In this document: positions 22,676-34,399 of the stretch, one piece after another
How the letters are laid out: each line of letters begins with the position of its first letter
Position numbering within the stretch: the stretch's first letter is position 1
Assembly (NCBI GenBank): GCA_021234155.1
Contig: JAJEKV010000035.1
Span: forward strand, 2,912,001 to 2,976,000
Length of the DNA stretch: 64,000 nt
Reading direction: 5' to 3'
Origin: Isoetes taiwanensis
Taxonomy: Eukaryota; Streptophyta; Lycopodiopsida; Isoetales; Isoetaceae
Position numbers and translations under genes: made by a program
The notes under the pieces: model-generated
The model's database searches: none
What the model was told of the DNA's origin: nothing
Seen by the model: the letters and a program-made list of their open reading frames with translations, nothing else

Positions 22676-23907
22676 ATGGCATCATCTAGTGGCACCAAGC
22701 ACGTGCTGGGGGGGATTCAGTTGACATGCCTAATCCGAAGTCAACAAAGGCGACTTAGAAATCGACTTGTTTGTTCGCTGCTCCTGGAAACGAGATACAT
22801 GTGCTCGTTCTAATCCAGTATGGGAATTTGTTACGGGCAACATCTAACCATTATAGGGTGTTGAATGTGGATGTGATAGACGAGTATGCAGTGCACACAA
22901 TCATGGTAACTGCTGATAAGGAACGGGGCGTGGAATTGCAAAGCGTGTTGAGACCCGTGTTTTGGGTCTCCATATGTAATTTTGGTGCAAGGAAGAGAGA
23001 TCAGTTGTATAAGTTCGGAGATTGTGCAAATACCATAAAGGTTCTAAGGAACACCGAGGTGACATCCATTGAAGGGCCTGGGGTTTTGCTTTCTTTATTA
23101 CCCACAGATGGTGCAAACATTCGGTCACTATTAGGCACGGCCTATGACCAGCCTATACACGTCAATCTTGTAGTTGTTATCATCGGGATCAAAGAACATG
23201 GGATGTTCCCTTGTTTGCTAGTTGCAGATGGATGTGGCGAAAAGGAAGCTGCGAAAGTGAAGTTTTGGCCTGATCAGGGACATGTTTTTGAGAAGCTGAA
23301 ATGCTTGTTTGTGCCCATTGTCTTATTTAAGACCTTGAAGGTCAATACGTTTCGTGGCCATACTAGTTTAACATATGTGGAGGCTACAATGTCATTTAAG
23401 ATTGTAGAGGATGCATTGTCAAGCTGGTTTTCGGATGAATTATAGTTTCCGGATGATGAGGTAGTGGCGGTACTTACAAAATGAAGTCTTCGCAGCACAT
23501 GTTCCTAACGATAGCAAGATATATGTCTTTGCTACTAAACCTAAGTCAATTGGTTCCTGTTGCTTGTCTCCTTTTTTGAGACGACTTTTTACTAATCAAA
23601 CATTTTTGGATGTGTAGATCTTTGGCACATTGAAATTGAATACATCTGGCGATAAGAAGCCGTCAAGACGTGCAATGCTTGCAAGAAGGTAGTATTGGAG
23701 AGTGTCTGCGAGAAGTGTAGGAAGGACGACATCACGAAAGAGTTAACAATGTTTGGTGATATTGACATTGGATGCAATATGCTAAATGTGACAGTGGTGG
23801 GAGCATTGCTTGACAAATTCCTTGCCCTATCTATTAGGAGGGACGTTAGCTACAATGAAGGTAGATCCTCGATCATTGTGGCAAAGCATATTGAAGAGTC
23901 ATGGTAA
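22676..23907 (+). pseudogene. RPA1-like ssDNA-binding protein gene, copy B
   Basis: An ATG at 22676 follows the TATA box, but its frame (MASSSGTKHVLGGIQLTCLI) closes after about 45 codons. The main frame is open from 22759 to 23445, preceded by an in-frame TAG at 22756. It contains HVNLVVVIIGIKEHGMFPCL, LLVADGCGEKEAAKVKFWPD, IVLFKTLKVNTFRGHTSL and TYVEATMSFKIVEDALSSWF, a pattern of RPA large-subunit OB folds. After an apparent intron, the zinc exon 23618-23907 has CNACKK..CEKC. One base is lost near 23660 relative to copy A, which shifts the frame. The shared early stop in B and C means either an unrecognised intron or that the ancestor was already broken. RPA-like function in single-stranded DNA binding is inferred from the fold pattern. 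Confidence 0.55.
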
Positions 23908-24316
23908 ATGCTCATCTGAGCTGAACCACTAGAAATCATTGCCATCAACAGGGTCTAGTTTTTTTTTACGATACTTGATGAACTTAATTTGCGAAGGTCG
24001 TTTACCAAACTTACATTGTTTGCGTCAAAGATTCTGGTACATTTATACAACAGCAAAATACCCATTTTCACACAATCTATGTTGAAAGTTGGAACTACTT
24101 GCTTACATTTTCTCGTGTGATTATTATTTATACAACTGACAATATATGAGCATGGGCACATAGTTAAACGATAGTTCAATCGCTATATCTTGTTTCAACC
24201 AAGACAAAAACTGTCCTGGAAAATACTGGCCCTCGAAATCCCTACTAAATACAGAGCACACTAAGAAGTTTAGTGCCATTCCTTTTCTGTCTCGAATTCT
24301 ATCTCTAGATGCAGAT

Positions 24317-24371
24317 AGATAGATAGGTAGGTAGGTAGGTAGGTAGGTAGGTAGGTATATAGATAGATAGA
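24317..24371. repeat. (GATA/GGTA)n microsatellite, copy B
   Basis: Same position in the block as 15020 and 40331. The GGTA core is longer here than in copy A. Confidence 0.95.
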
Positions 24372-25615
24372 TGCAATTAGAGAATGCTTATGAATGGAAG
24401 ACGATCATCGATCTAGGGCTTTCTTTAGGCGACCTTTAGGGCTTTCTTTATAGAATCCTAAGGATAGGTTCTTGGGAAACCTTAAAGAATAAATAATCTT
24501 TTTGTAATCTATGTGCATCTTTCACAATGGGCATGTTTTGCAGCGAGGCTAGAAGATTCTAAAGCAATCAATGTTTTAGTAAGTCAAATTCGCTTTTTCT
24601 TCTACTTGCTCCCACCATTGGTTGTTACTCATAGTATAGAACCTTTATGTAGGTTACTAATATAATGTCTTAGCAACTCCGAAATGGCAAAAAAGAAAAA
24701 AATAATACTCACATTGTCAATCCATTGTTCACCATCCTATGAGAAGCCCATCATCTACACTCAATCTAATTAAACATGTCTACTTCCTAAAATGACGTAA
24801 AAGGCATTAGTCTTGCAACATAAATACTATAACTCAGTTAAACTTTATTTTTTTTCCATAAAAGGTTCTATTAGCCTTGGTATCTATCTACAACAAGCGT
24901 GAGCATTCTTTCATTTAGACAACTCAAATTCACACATGTAGTCAAGTTAATGAATCACTTCACTTGTAAAGACTTATGTCCATTGTTAAAAGTGAAATCA
25001 AAATCTAAAATAGAATAAGCAAGATAATTGCTATCCTGTTAAGAGTGTGGTTCGTTCAAGTGCACAACAATAACATCAGCTGCCATACGAAGTCTTACAT
25101 TTGTTGGATTCTAGTAATATCTGAGTCGAAGATAAAAACACGCTTTGACAGCACACAAAGTTGGAAGTGGACATCTCTCCGGATCCATTGTACCCACTTG
25201 TAATGTGGAAGTCCGTCACAACGCTAGAGCAATTAACAAAGGCATAAAAAGTTACACTACAATTGCACGATTTCAATTATCCATCATGAATAATACTAGA
25301 AAATTTAAATTGTACCTTGTCTGTCATTATCATCTGCAGTTCTGATTTCCAGCTTGAAGTACAATGATATTCAAGAATAAAGTATATCTTGTATCAATCA
25401 CCAAAACATGGACTCCTGGCATCGTCTGGCAATTAATGGGCATAAATATTGTACATAATTGTCCTAGGCATAGAAGACTGTCTGGCGTCTTATCATGTAT
25501 ATTCTTTGGGAAAAAGGATATGTCATGTTTCACTCTAATTGTGGCTCCACAAGATTATCTCTATACAACTTATTTACAGTAGCTACAAAGCTCAACAATG
25601 AACATGTGTATTTTA

Positions 25616-27016
25616 CTAGGTATTGTGGCCAAGCCCATGCTTATGCCAACCCCAGCTGCGCTCCAATTCCATAAAGATGAGCTCCCAGGACGCCTCGACA
25701 TTAATTTCATGAATAGTCTTGGCCTTCACCTGCATAAAAAATGAGATATAACAATGGTCTCACTACCTGATAACTACATAATATTATGCCAAAAAAGCAC
25801 CCATTTACCTCTTCTCCTCGACGAGGCACCCATTTGTTGGACCGAAGATCAAGTATATCCTTCACCATAAACCGCAACCTAGAAGGTAGCTGTGAGCTCG
25901 AACTGAACTCCTTCATTCGGCCAAAGTAGTTATCCAGAGATGGTCGTCGATTTTTCTCCATCTGCTTTCCCACCGTACTGAAGAGCTGACATAAAGCTTC
26001 CACATTCTCTTCGACAGGAACTACACGTGGATCAGGTCCCAATAATTTCTACCATAAAGAGGACCAATGAGAGAAATTGTAATTTCAGCGAAGCATTATA
26101 ATCAAATAATCATACAGGCCACTTCACCTGAATGCATGCATGTACTATTTTTTCTGGGATCATCTTCTGCTTAAAAAGCTCCCCTATAAATTTTATATTA
26201 CCAAGAGCGCGGTATTTGACCTTGCACTCCTTTTCTAACCTCTCGGCTTCTTGTTCTGGGGACTTCATCTGACGAATTTCAGCCCTAAGAGCATCTGCCC
26301 CTTCAAACTCTTCCTGACAGGTATTCAATAATATCCGGCGAAACGTAATAGGCTTTTCCCCTTCAACAGGAGAAGGAAACTCCTGAAGCTCTTGACTAAG
26401 CTGAACACACAATTGGGAATACATTGAACAAAAAGTTGGCTCAAGCACAGCCTTGTCAAAGATGAGAGAAACAACACCCTGCCATGAACAAACCATAAAA
26501 GAATGTCAAGCTTCCTAATCAATTGCTACATGCAGTCATAATAGATCCAAAAGAACAAGACTATTTGACCCTATAAAGTTGTCCCATTTCTATGTTAAAG
26601 GGGATGTGCAGTACCTTGAGCAATTTAGAAAAGAAAATCATACGAACTAACATTCAAACTTCATGCTACAGAATGAGAAAAACCCTTCTAAATTGACCTT
26701 TAAAATTTCTGCAGAGTCTATGCCTGATTGCAATAGTTGTTCAAGCAAGACATCATACTTTCCAGAAGTGAGCTTGTTTAAAATTCTGCATAAAAAAAAT
26801 TCCCATTTAGGCAACAAATTGTAAAAGGGGCATTTAAAAGGGGCATTTATTATTGACAAGGAAAAAACACTTGCTTTGTCTGATACAATAGAAGACTTAC
26901 CCTTTCACTATCCTGAACACCTTTTCCTTCTCAGTTTGTGTCCCTCTTCTTGGCATCCAAGGACTCGCTGCCTTCTGTATGGGTGGGGGAGGCCTATTAT
27001 CCATCCGAATATCACC
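25616..27016 (-). CDS. eIFiso4G: eIFiso4G, partial gene: five consecutive central exons
   Basis: eIFiso4G is the plant scaffold subunit of the cap-binding complex eIFiso4F in the cytoplasm. Minus-strand exons with GT..AG borders and continuous frame are 27016-26901 (SPWMPRRGTQTEKEKVFRIV), 26785-26698 (ILNKLTSGKYDVLLEQLLQS), 26478-26128 (GVVSLIFDKAVLEPTFCSMY ... ITFRRILLNTCQEEFEGAD), 26048-25809 and 25730-25616. They cover the MIF4G/HEAT domain that binds eIF4A and the stretch after it. Codons split correctly across every junction. The N-terminal exon with the start codon was not found; beyond 27016 lie GATA repeats and LTR-like sequence. The last exon begins VKAKTIHEINVEA as expected, then changes to an unrelated short end and stops at TAG, where family members continue for a second domain. 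Possibly a truncated gene or a well-preserved pseudogene. Confidence 0.75.
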
Positions 27017-27139
27017 CTGTCATTTAAATATCAGGTAGAAGATCAAATTCCAGCTGCCAAGGGAACAAGAGCATAGAACACAACAAAACTGGTCATCACA
27101 AGAAACTCAAAAGCTTAAAAGCTTCTTCATAAAACCTAG

Positions 27140-27208
27140 TGAATAGATAGATAGATAGATAGACAGATAGATAAATAGATAGATAGAACCATATAACCTC
27201 TATGTAGT

Positions 27209-27248
<40 letters not shown>

Positions 27249-27271
27249 GACCATATAACCTCTATGTAGTA
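27140..27271. repeat. (GATA)n tracts within a tandem duplication
   Basis: Two GATA tracts (about 27143-27186 and 27209-27248) are each followed by ACCATATAACCTCTATGTAG. A short unit containing the microsatellite has therefore been duplicated. Confidence 0.9.
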
Positions 27272-27878
27272 TGTTAGGATCTCGCCGGAAACGGATCGAT
27301 GCGAACGATTTACAAAGATGGGCTCCTTGAATATGGACCCTTGGCCCCTTAATCTCTCTGAGGCACGCAGAGAAGAGAGCAGAACGCAGAGAACTCCCTC
27401 TCTGTTCCGTATCGTTCCCTTTTCCCTTGTACGGCCGTGGCTTTACTATACGCTAAAGTAAATACCGTTCCTTTTTCCGGTCCTTCATAGTCGATTATAT
27501 ATTTCTACTACAGTCTGAAAATGGTGTATATCGTGTAGATCATAACCTTAGTGTAGAGGTATTTGTACCGTGTATATTCCTCACATCAGTGTGAGCACAT
27601 ACCTAGATTAGATTTAAGTTCTTCCATTTCAGACTGGCAATTGTGGTTGTGCTTGCTCCAAGTTCTATCGCATTGGTGTTTGCATAGGACATTGTTACGA
27701 GTGAGATAAATGTCACATATATCTTCTTTATCTAGAGGCGTGAACCTCAATAAGTCTATCTAGAGATGTATACTTTATAGCGTTGGACTCTTTTTTTTTG
27801 GTCAGTCTAATTTGTGGTAACACATTAGTCTAGTACAAATAGGTCTTAAGTTCGAGCCATTCAAAGTGCATTCCAACA
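27272..27878. mobile_element. Possible solo LTR
   Basis: Sequence starts TGTTAGGATCTCGCCGG and could end at TTCCAACA (27878), giving short inverted TGTT..AACA ends. It contains a C-rich leader-like stretch. The flanks TAGTA and ATGTT are not a matching target-site duplication, and no primer-binding site follows, so the call is tentative. The right end overlaps a tRNA-like half: AGCGTTGGACTC at about 27779 and a B-box-like AGTTCGAGCC at 27849-27858. Confidence 0.3.
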
Positions 27879-27879
27879 A

Positions 27880-29555
27880 TGTTGGTATGGTTTGGGCGTC
27901 ATATTCCCAATGGGATGCTGCCAATGTTGTATGAGGTAAAAATTAATGATGCCGATCTTCTTGAACATAAGATGTTGCAAATGTGGTATGACGTAAAATT
28001 ATTTCATCTTCTTGCTTTTCTTTTTCTTCTTTTGATTCTCTTCACCAGGATTACTTTCCGCGTTATGCAAAACGGGTTTACATTATGGATTTGGTTCAAA
28101 GCAAAGACAAGAGACACACATATCCATCCTGGTGTTATCCAGGCCACAACCATATAAACTCAGAATATCTACACATATAATTGAGTTTCAGAAGATTCGG
28201 TTCCTTCAATACTTAGGATTCCAAAGTGGGGCAAAAAATAGCGAGAAAAAAAAAATTCCGATTTTTTTTTTTTTTTTTGTAGACAGTGGAGTATATATCC
28301 AGTGCCATGACCGCCACTATAAAGTTCCGCAATTATGTCAATCCTTTAGGCCCAGGGGCTATCTGACAAATGTTGTACTTCACTCCTTATTGGATCCTTC
28401 CCAAATAGCTTGCATTTCCCCCTTTCTTTTTCCTGGTTTTCAATCTGCCCAGATCTTCCCTTCCGAATCCATTTCGCGATCGCCACATTTGGAAGTATAT
28501 CTCTGCTAGGATTAGCGGCATTTATACAGGCAGTGATGCCGCCGGAATTCAAGTGTATGCTAAGCCCAGCTGGGCACTTTATATTTGAATGTCTATCAGT
28601 GTACATGTTTTGTCATGTATAAGTTTGATGGATGAATTCAAACGAATTATATAGCTGTGTACAACTTATATCTACGCTCATCTGCCTCTGTTTCGACACA
28701 ATGGGTGGCCTTATTGTGCCCCAAAAGTTCAAACAAGATCACACTTAGGCTGGCCAAATCTGGTGGTAGCATATTATCATAGAATGATGCAGTTTAATCA
28801 AAGAGACCTTGAGTAGTTCTTATTGTGCAGTTGAACCTTGTGCAGTGTTCTGAAAAATTCGGCACTGCTTACTGCAATTTTGAGTTCTTTGAAGTAATGG
28901 GGACTACAGTCAGGACTCCTCAAGAATTTCCTCATTTTGCTCATCGGCCTAGCTCGACATCCATTCTGTTGCTCTTGGTGTTGTAACAATTCTCAGGGAT
29001 ATTGGACAATGGCCTTTTGTTTCAATGTAACTAGTGGTTGGAACCATTGCTTTTTTTTAACAAATTTACTTAATGGTTCCAACTATTGTTTCTTTTAATT
29101 AACTTACCCGTTGATGCCCATTGTCTGAAGGCTATTGCCCCTTGCTAGCACGGTACCTCAATGTTCCAATTCTCTTTTCTCTATCATGTCCATAGCTTCT
29201 CCTTCCGTCCTTGGAAACAATAGTGCCTAGCTAGGGAGACATAAATCTACAGTTTACCATTCTTGCATAGAATGCATAACCTAAATAGAAAAGATGCTAA
29301 AACAAGGTTATACCATAATCACGCTCTCAAACCAAGCATTTTTGGGTTGCCCCTAGGGGGGGCAAACCCTTGTTTATGTGGGCTTTTGGCATATCCTAGG
29401 CATATGCTAGAATATCCCTAGGATATGCTGGTGACTGCTCCAAACCTCCTATTTCCTGTAAACTGGCGGTCACCTGGTAAAGAACTCAATGTCTTGAAGC
29501 CGGTTTCTTTCTTTTGCTGTGCTCAAGGTCGTTCTGTGGAGATCGGCAGCAGAAC
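27880..29555. other. No recognisable gene
   Basis: Contains a T18 tract at about 28262-28279, scattered short open frames and no supported exon or element terminus. Confidence 0.4.
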
Positions 29556-29571
29556 TAGTTGAATCCCACAG

Positions 29572-29801
29572 GTAATGTTATTCTTCGTAGCACTAGGTGT
29601 CTGACATTGATAAAAAGATCTCCTAGTGCAGGGGCAAGATTTTGTGAATATGCTCTAGCTGAAGGAGCTCTTGCAAAGTCTATCTTAGAATTGGTAAAGC
29701 GCTTAGTTTCATCTGCATTGCCTTCATCAGATACAGGTCCTGACATTCAAGAGGGAGTTTGCCATGCTCTATCTCAAGCTTGCCTCAGCCTTGGTAAGCT
29801 A
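29572..29801 (+). pseudogene. Exon of an unrecognised helical-repeat-like protein
   Basis: A CCCACAG acceptor precedes an open stretch that encodes PSAGARFCEYALAEGALAKS, ILELVKRLVSSALPSSDTGP and DIQEGVCHALSQACLSL before a GTAAGC donor at about 29802. The alternating hydrophobic helices suggest an ARM/HEAT-like protein; I cannot name it. The Helentron remnant starts about 40 bp further on, so the gene may have been interrupted there. Confidence 0.4.
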
Positions 29802-29849
29802 GAGCACTGGAGACAAACATTAGGAGAATGCTATGTTGCCTGTCTGTGG

Positions 29850-30350
29850 TCGCTCCAGTAGCAAGTCTGTCCAGATGTGGTCGAGCAATGACATGGAGCG
29901 CGTGGAGGTGTTGACTTGCTGGGTGAGGCCGGGTATGGCAGCTTGCAGGGCCACGACGATGCTGCTTTGACGCAGGGCGTCTATGGTGAAATCTCCCATG
30001 AGGACAGTCCTGGTGGCTTCCATTACATTGTTGGCTCCGGCTGTGGGTTGTGATGTTGCACTATTGGCAATCGCTTTGATGTTGTCGAGGAATTGCTGCA
30101 TGTTCTCACCGTGGTGCCTGTATTGTTGGTCGTGTAGATGACGGTCCCCGTGGTGTAGTCTCAGGATGTGGCAAGGATGGTTGTGACCAAGGGTTACGTG
30201 ACTTGTTGATGGTAGAGGAGCTCGAGCCCATCGTCGTCGTAGAGTATTGCTATTCTGCACGCGTTGATGTCGAGCAGGCAGCTGTACTTAGTTGTCTCGA
30301 AGATGGATAGGTCATCCAATCTCGTTTCTTGTAGGCAGAGGATGTCCCAC
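29850..30350 (-). pseudogene. AP-like endonuclease domain of the Helentron
   Basis: On the minus strand SWDILCLQETRLDDLSIFET carries the QE motif that opens endonuclease/exonuclease/phosphatase folds. Further on come VLMGDFTIDALRQSSI, with Thr in place of the usual Asn of GDFN, and SLLDHIWTDLL, the region near the catalytic His. Frameshifts separate the first motif from the rest. The Asn-to-Thr change would hit a metal- or phosphate-binding residue. Such domains occur at the C-terminus of Helentron polyproteins and in LINEs. The adjacent helicase end favours a Helentron. Confidence 0.7.
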
Positions 30351-30358
30351 GAGGTCAG

Positions 30359-30640
30359 CTATGGATCTACTAGTATTTGGTCGATGTACTTTGTTGTTGT
30401 GAGGGTGTTGAGCAATGTTGCAAGGAGTGTCGTTGGCCATTTATCGGCGAGGTTGGGGATGGTCATAGTCCATGGCATCTCTCTCTGCATTCTCTGGATC
30501 TCTTCTGTGACTCTGTTGTTGATGTTGAAGTTTTGGTTGGTGAGTGGGTGCTTAAGGAACAAACCCACCATTGTCTTCACCCGTGAGATAGCCACGTAGG
30601 CCATTCCGTGCATGTGCATGCCTTTGGGATTGAAGCATAG
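30359..30640 (-). pseudogene. Pif1-type helicase C-terminus of the Helentron
   Basis: MHGMAYVAISRVKTMVGLFL matches helicase motif VI of Pif1-like enzymes (YVALSR..gL). The frame runs on for about 60 residues and stops just before the endonuclease domain. The Walker A and B motifs expected 300-500 residues earlier were not found in 30.7-31.9 kb, so the helicase core is deleted or unrecognisable. Confidence 0.7.
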
Positions 30641-32100
30641 CTGTTCGATTGTGCCGCCTGTGACCTGTGTACTGGCTGCAATCGATTGGACGAGGCACTG
30701 GCATCACATGATCTTGTGCCTTTCATTTTTGGTCGCATGGTATAACTTGGCCAGCTTTTGCGTTGGCATCCAAGTTGGGTTATTCCTTGGGCATGGAGAT
30801 GTTTGAGCCTGTCCCGACAGTTTCTTCCTGTTGTGGGCTTTATAAATGATATTTAGAGTGCTTTTCTCTCACATGCGCTCCCTTGCTGCTCCAGGATGTT
30901 GTTGATGCCATTGACGAGGCCATCGGAGAGGTCGATGTTGCTCGTGAACTCGACGAGCATGGTCCATTTGAACTCTAGTCTGTGCATCTTTCGAGAGCCT
31001 GTGGGTAGACTGATGCTTCTCGGGCAGCCATCCTTGTGTGGGTCTGTGGAGTGGAGGTGGATTCCGTGCTCTGGTATTTTGGCATAGACTTTGTCGTTGT
31101 GCTTGTCTTTGTCTTTGTTCTTATGGAAGACATGTGGGAGACGTGGGTCCCCAGGTGCTGGCCGGATGCAGTTGGAGTTGAGAGGTGCAGATCATCTGCC
31201 ATTTGCTCTGATTTCCTCCTGTAGGAGAGGATACGTGATGTCGTCATAGAGTAGCCGTTGGCCTTTTTTCAGTGTCTGAACCATCGCGTCATACATCTCG
31301 TTAGACATAATTTGTATGTTCAGTACCATCATCCTCTGGGCCTGCAAGGAACGGGAGGCAATTAGTTTGTTGTAAATGATGGGGCTGTTTTTGCATTGCA
31401 TATCTCTTAGAAGGGTAGAGTGTAGTGTGGCAGGTCTGCATCTACATCGAACTTGTTCTTGCTTTCCGCTCCCTCATCTCTGTTCTGGCATCGTCTTCTT
31501 TGGTCATCGATGTCAGTTGTGGGTGTCTTCTGTGCGCTGGAATGCCAGCAATATGTAGGCTATTTCAATTTCATCCTGCTTTGCCCTGTATAACTGTGGT
31601 AGGTAGGGTGCCTGCCGAGAAGATCGTATTCTGCCCTGAAGTGGACGTGTAGCAGCAGTCATTCGTATGCCCATCCTTCTCTGTCTTTGTCCTCGTGGAA
31701 CTTGAAGTACCTGAGTATTGTGCTTTCGGGTTGCCTAATTTGTCCCTCCTCATTTTGTTCACAAATTTCCTCCGCTTGTCCTTGTATATCCTGACTGCGT
31801 GCGCAAGGCTGATGTGTTTGAGTCATGCCGTCCATAGCTTGTACTTGTCGATGATGTTAGGTGCGAGGATATCTGTGCTATTTGGATTAAGCTTCGCGAG
31901 CTCTTTTTTCGCCTTGAGGACCCTAAACTGTTCTGCAGCATGTTCATATCGATGAAAATTATGGTTTGCATCTTTATGTGCAGGGGCATGCTAAGGAGAA
32001 GCATTGTGGCCCTGGAATGGAGATCTCCTGCGAGTGTATAATTGTGTTGGCCAATCGTCTATCCTCTCGATGACACGTTGGTTATTCTTGTTGCAGGTCT

Positions 32101-32540
32101 CTATGATCTTCGCCACGGATGCAGGCATGTTGGTCTCTGCTGCTGTGTATATGATAGGCAGCATATGGCTATGACGTAGGCATTGAAGATGTACTGAAAA
32201 TCTGTGCTGGCTCTCCACATCGTCGTGACGTGAGGATTGAAGGTAGTTGTCTTGTAGTCATGCACCTGCCTCTTGAGGTAGAGCCTGGGGCCTTGGATGT
32301 CGTATGCGAGCACCTTTTTGTATTGGTATTCGTCGAGGCCCATGTGTTTTGCAGGTCGTCCATTGTCTTTATTTTGTTCTTCCAATGTTTTTTCAGCCAC
32401 GTTTTGATTTTCTCCTTGCTCTCTTTCATGATATTTTTTTCTTCAGGGAAGTGGGGCATGTGGAACGTGCAGTTGATGCCCCGTTTCTTCTTACATGTGC
32501 GGGTGTGCCTGTGTGTCTATATTGGATGTAGTTCGTCTGG
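32101..32540 (-). pseudogene. Helitron Rep-associated region
   Basis: THRHTRTCKKKRGINCTFHM at about 32455-32520 fits the Cys/His segment (HxH..TC.kk...CRF..P) of Helitron polyproteins. Further on, GPRLYLKRQVHDYKTTTFNP and TTMWRASTDFQYIFNAYVIA correspond to the YNP..LW.AN.DIQ..lD.Y region. One stop precedes the first motif and a frameshift separates the two. Confidence 0.7.
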
Positions 32541-32559
32541 GAACAGGTCGATGTCCATT

Positions 32560-32800
32560 GTGATGAGCTTGTCAACAAAAGATATGATGTCCTCGTATGC
32601 TGCATCTGGGTATTGTGGGGCGTCCCTCGTCTTATTCGGAAAGCCACGCATGAAGTGGATCTCGTCTTTTATGAACTTTAGAAACTTGGTTTTTCCATTG
32701 CGAACCTCCGATCTGCATTTTATAGTTTCCATTGCCGTATTTCTTTGTATGTGAAGTCTCGATAGATTGCTGGATCGCACTATATGCCTCCAAACAGGCA
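32560..32800 (-). pseudogene. Rep (HUH) remnant lacking the HxH motif
   Basis: The frame reads EIHFMRGFPNKTRDAPQYPD, then YEDIISFVDKLITMDIDLFP. In active Helitron Rep proteins the stretch before DAPxY is RGSPHxH, with the two metal-binding histidines. Here RGFPNK runs directly to DAPQY, so the HUH pair looks deleted. Inference from memory of the family pattern. Confidence 0.45.
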
Positions 32801-33455
32801 AAGAAAGCACATCTCCTCGCAGTTTGGCACGGCATAGAAACCCATTGGGTGGGATCTTTCTCCTGGTGCGCTAGCAATGATGTTATCGTCGAAGTCTTGG
32901 ATGTTCTTGGGCTGCATGTTCCACGGTAGAGTCTGTCCCGCATGTGCTGGATTGTGATCGCTCCTATTAGGCTCTACATCATCCAGTTTGAGGATTATGC
33001 ACTGGTTGTTAAATTGTGTAGCCCATTCATTGTCCATCTTGATGCCTGCTTCCACATAAAGGGGCTGTTTGTATAGGTAGTACATGGCTCGTATTACGGC
33101 AATTGGGTTTACTGGTCTTTCCATGTAGGGGCGTGTGTCTGTAATTCTCCTTTTTAGTTGCAGTCTGATTGATGCATGGTCGTCACTAAGCATGGGCAAT
33201 GCGACATGTGTTGCTTCAATGTTTGATGCAACGTGAATGACAAAGCCGTGTAGCTTGTTCTGGCCGGTCCATTGGTCTGATATCGCTATTTCCGCAAAGG
33301 GGATCCTCGTCGAAACTAGCCTCTCTTCCAAGTCCAGCGTGCTTACGGCTTCTGATACTGCGTTCATGCAATGCAACTCGAGATCTCAAACCTTGGGCTT
33401 TTTGGCATCTCTTGCATACATTATTTTCTGCAGAGTAGCTGATGCTATTGACCAA
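32780..33455 (-). pseudogene. DUF6570-like N-terminal region of the Helentron protein
   Basis: A CxxC pair (NNVCKRCQK) lies near 33410-33440, followed in a different frame by LDLEERLVSTRIPFAEIAIS, KLHGFVIHVASNIEATHVAL, SIRLQLKRRITDTRPYMERP and VIRAMYYLYKQPLYVEAGIK. This series fits the region upstream of Rep in animal-type Helitrons (rlvs.R.pF; G..vnv; v.lkR; P..v..Al.yL....LY...I). The 198-residue frame is the longest intact piece of the element. Confidence 0.7.
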
Positions 33456-34170
33456 GTTGTACCTGTTATTCTAGTGTGTTGTCGAGCACGTCATTTGGCA
33501 CGAGAACCAGAGTTTGTTGCACTTGATGGGAATATGGGTATGTCTGTACTATACTTTTTGAAGTGCTCATCTGCTTGCATCTTGGCACTATCTGCTTCGT
33601 CATCTTGTTCATCATATTTCCTTTGGTCATCTTTTGTCGTGTTTGCTAGATCGTTCTCTTCACCGCTTCTGGTGATTTCGTCCAGGAGGTGCACTGCTTC
33701 CTATTGTGTGCATGGGGATGCATTGGTTTCTTGTTGCACTGGTATTTGCCGCATGTCGAGTATGTTGTTGACTCTCTTGCATAGATTTGAATAGGACATG
33801 TCGATGTTCCATTCTCATTCATGAATTGGCGGGTGCATTTTGATGGGTGCTAGATGTTAGCACCCTGGCGTTGCAAGAACATTGTCAGCATCGTGGCCTG
33901 CTCGTTTGTCCAACGACGCTTTCGTGGTGGTGGCTTCAGTTCATCCCGATTTTAGTTTCAGCGTTGTGGAATTGCCTCTAGTTGCGGGAGTCGTGTTGAC
34001 GTGGATGCCTGATATTGCATGCCGGTTGTGTGTTGTTGCGTGCAAGTGTCCATAGGTATGGTGACTGCATCCGTTCCTATGTGATGTGCATGGAATGTGG
34101 TGTGTGGGGTTGCTGCTGTGTGATGTAGATGGGATGTGGTGGTCGTGTCTGCTCTCTTGTGGTACTCTAT

Positions 34171-34383
34171 TTATGACTGCTCCCATATGGTGGATTGTGT
34201 GGTGGTGGTTGTTGTCGATGGGCTAGTGTAGGGGTGTGGGCAAAGGGGCACTTGGCTTTGGTTTGCACTCATCAATCTTCTTGCGTGCTTGATCACTGTG
34301 TTTGGGCAAACTCGGATGTGGCTATAACGTTGAAGGAATGCAGCTGCTCTTCTTTGCGCTGATGTCATCTTGTGTTCTTGCAT
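34171..34383 (-). pseudogene. N-terminal basic segment of the Helentron protein
   Basis: The minus-strand frame starts MQEHKMTSAQRRAAAFLQRY and continues into a Thr/Ser/His-rich low-complexity stretch that runs through 33941-34186 in another frame. Position and direction fit the start of the Helentron coding region; the assignment depends on context. Confidence 0.35.
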
Positions 34384-34399
34384 GTCCCAAAACTGAAGG

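Larger units (their letters stand above)
22292..25766 (+). repeat. RPA/eIFiso4G duplicated block, copy B (longest)
   Basis: Starts right after the eIFiso4G intron piece of copy A. The breakpoint is visible because GAGAAATTGTAA at 22280-22291 continues differently at 26071-26082. Contains a TATA-like promoter, the RPA-like gene, the microsatellite, the both-strand open region and an eIFiso4G exon. Copy C at 38390-41580 matches it from the promoter onward. An open minus-strand frame at 22300-22463 (KGHVKHF ... KGMWIP; ENIDYWDSDQQQDINDSALQ) recurs in altered form in copy C. Confidence 0.8.

Noticed and set aside
30264-33800. Plus-strand frames of 111-185 codons across this region
   Set aside because: All recognisable motifs (DUF6570-like, Rep, helicase, endonuclease) are on the minus strand; the plus frames are shadows.
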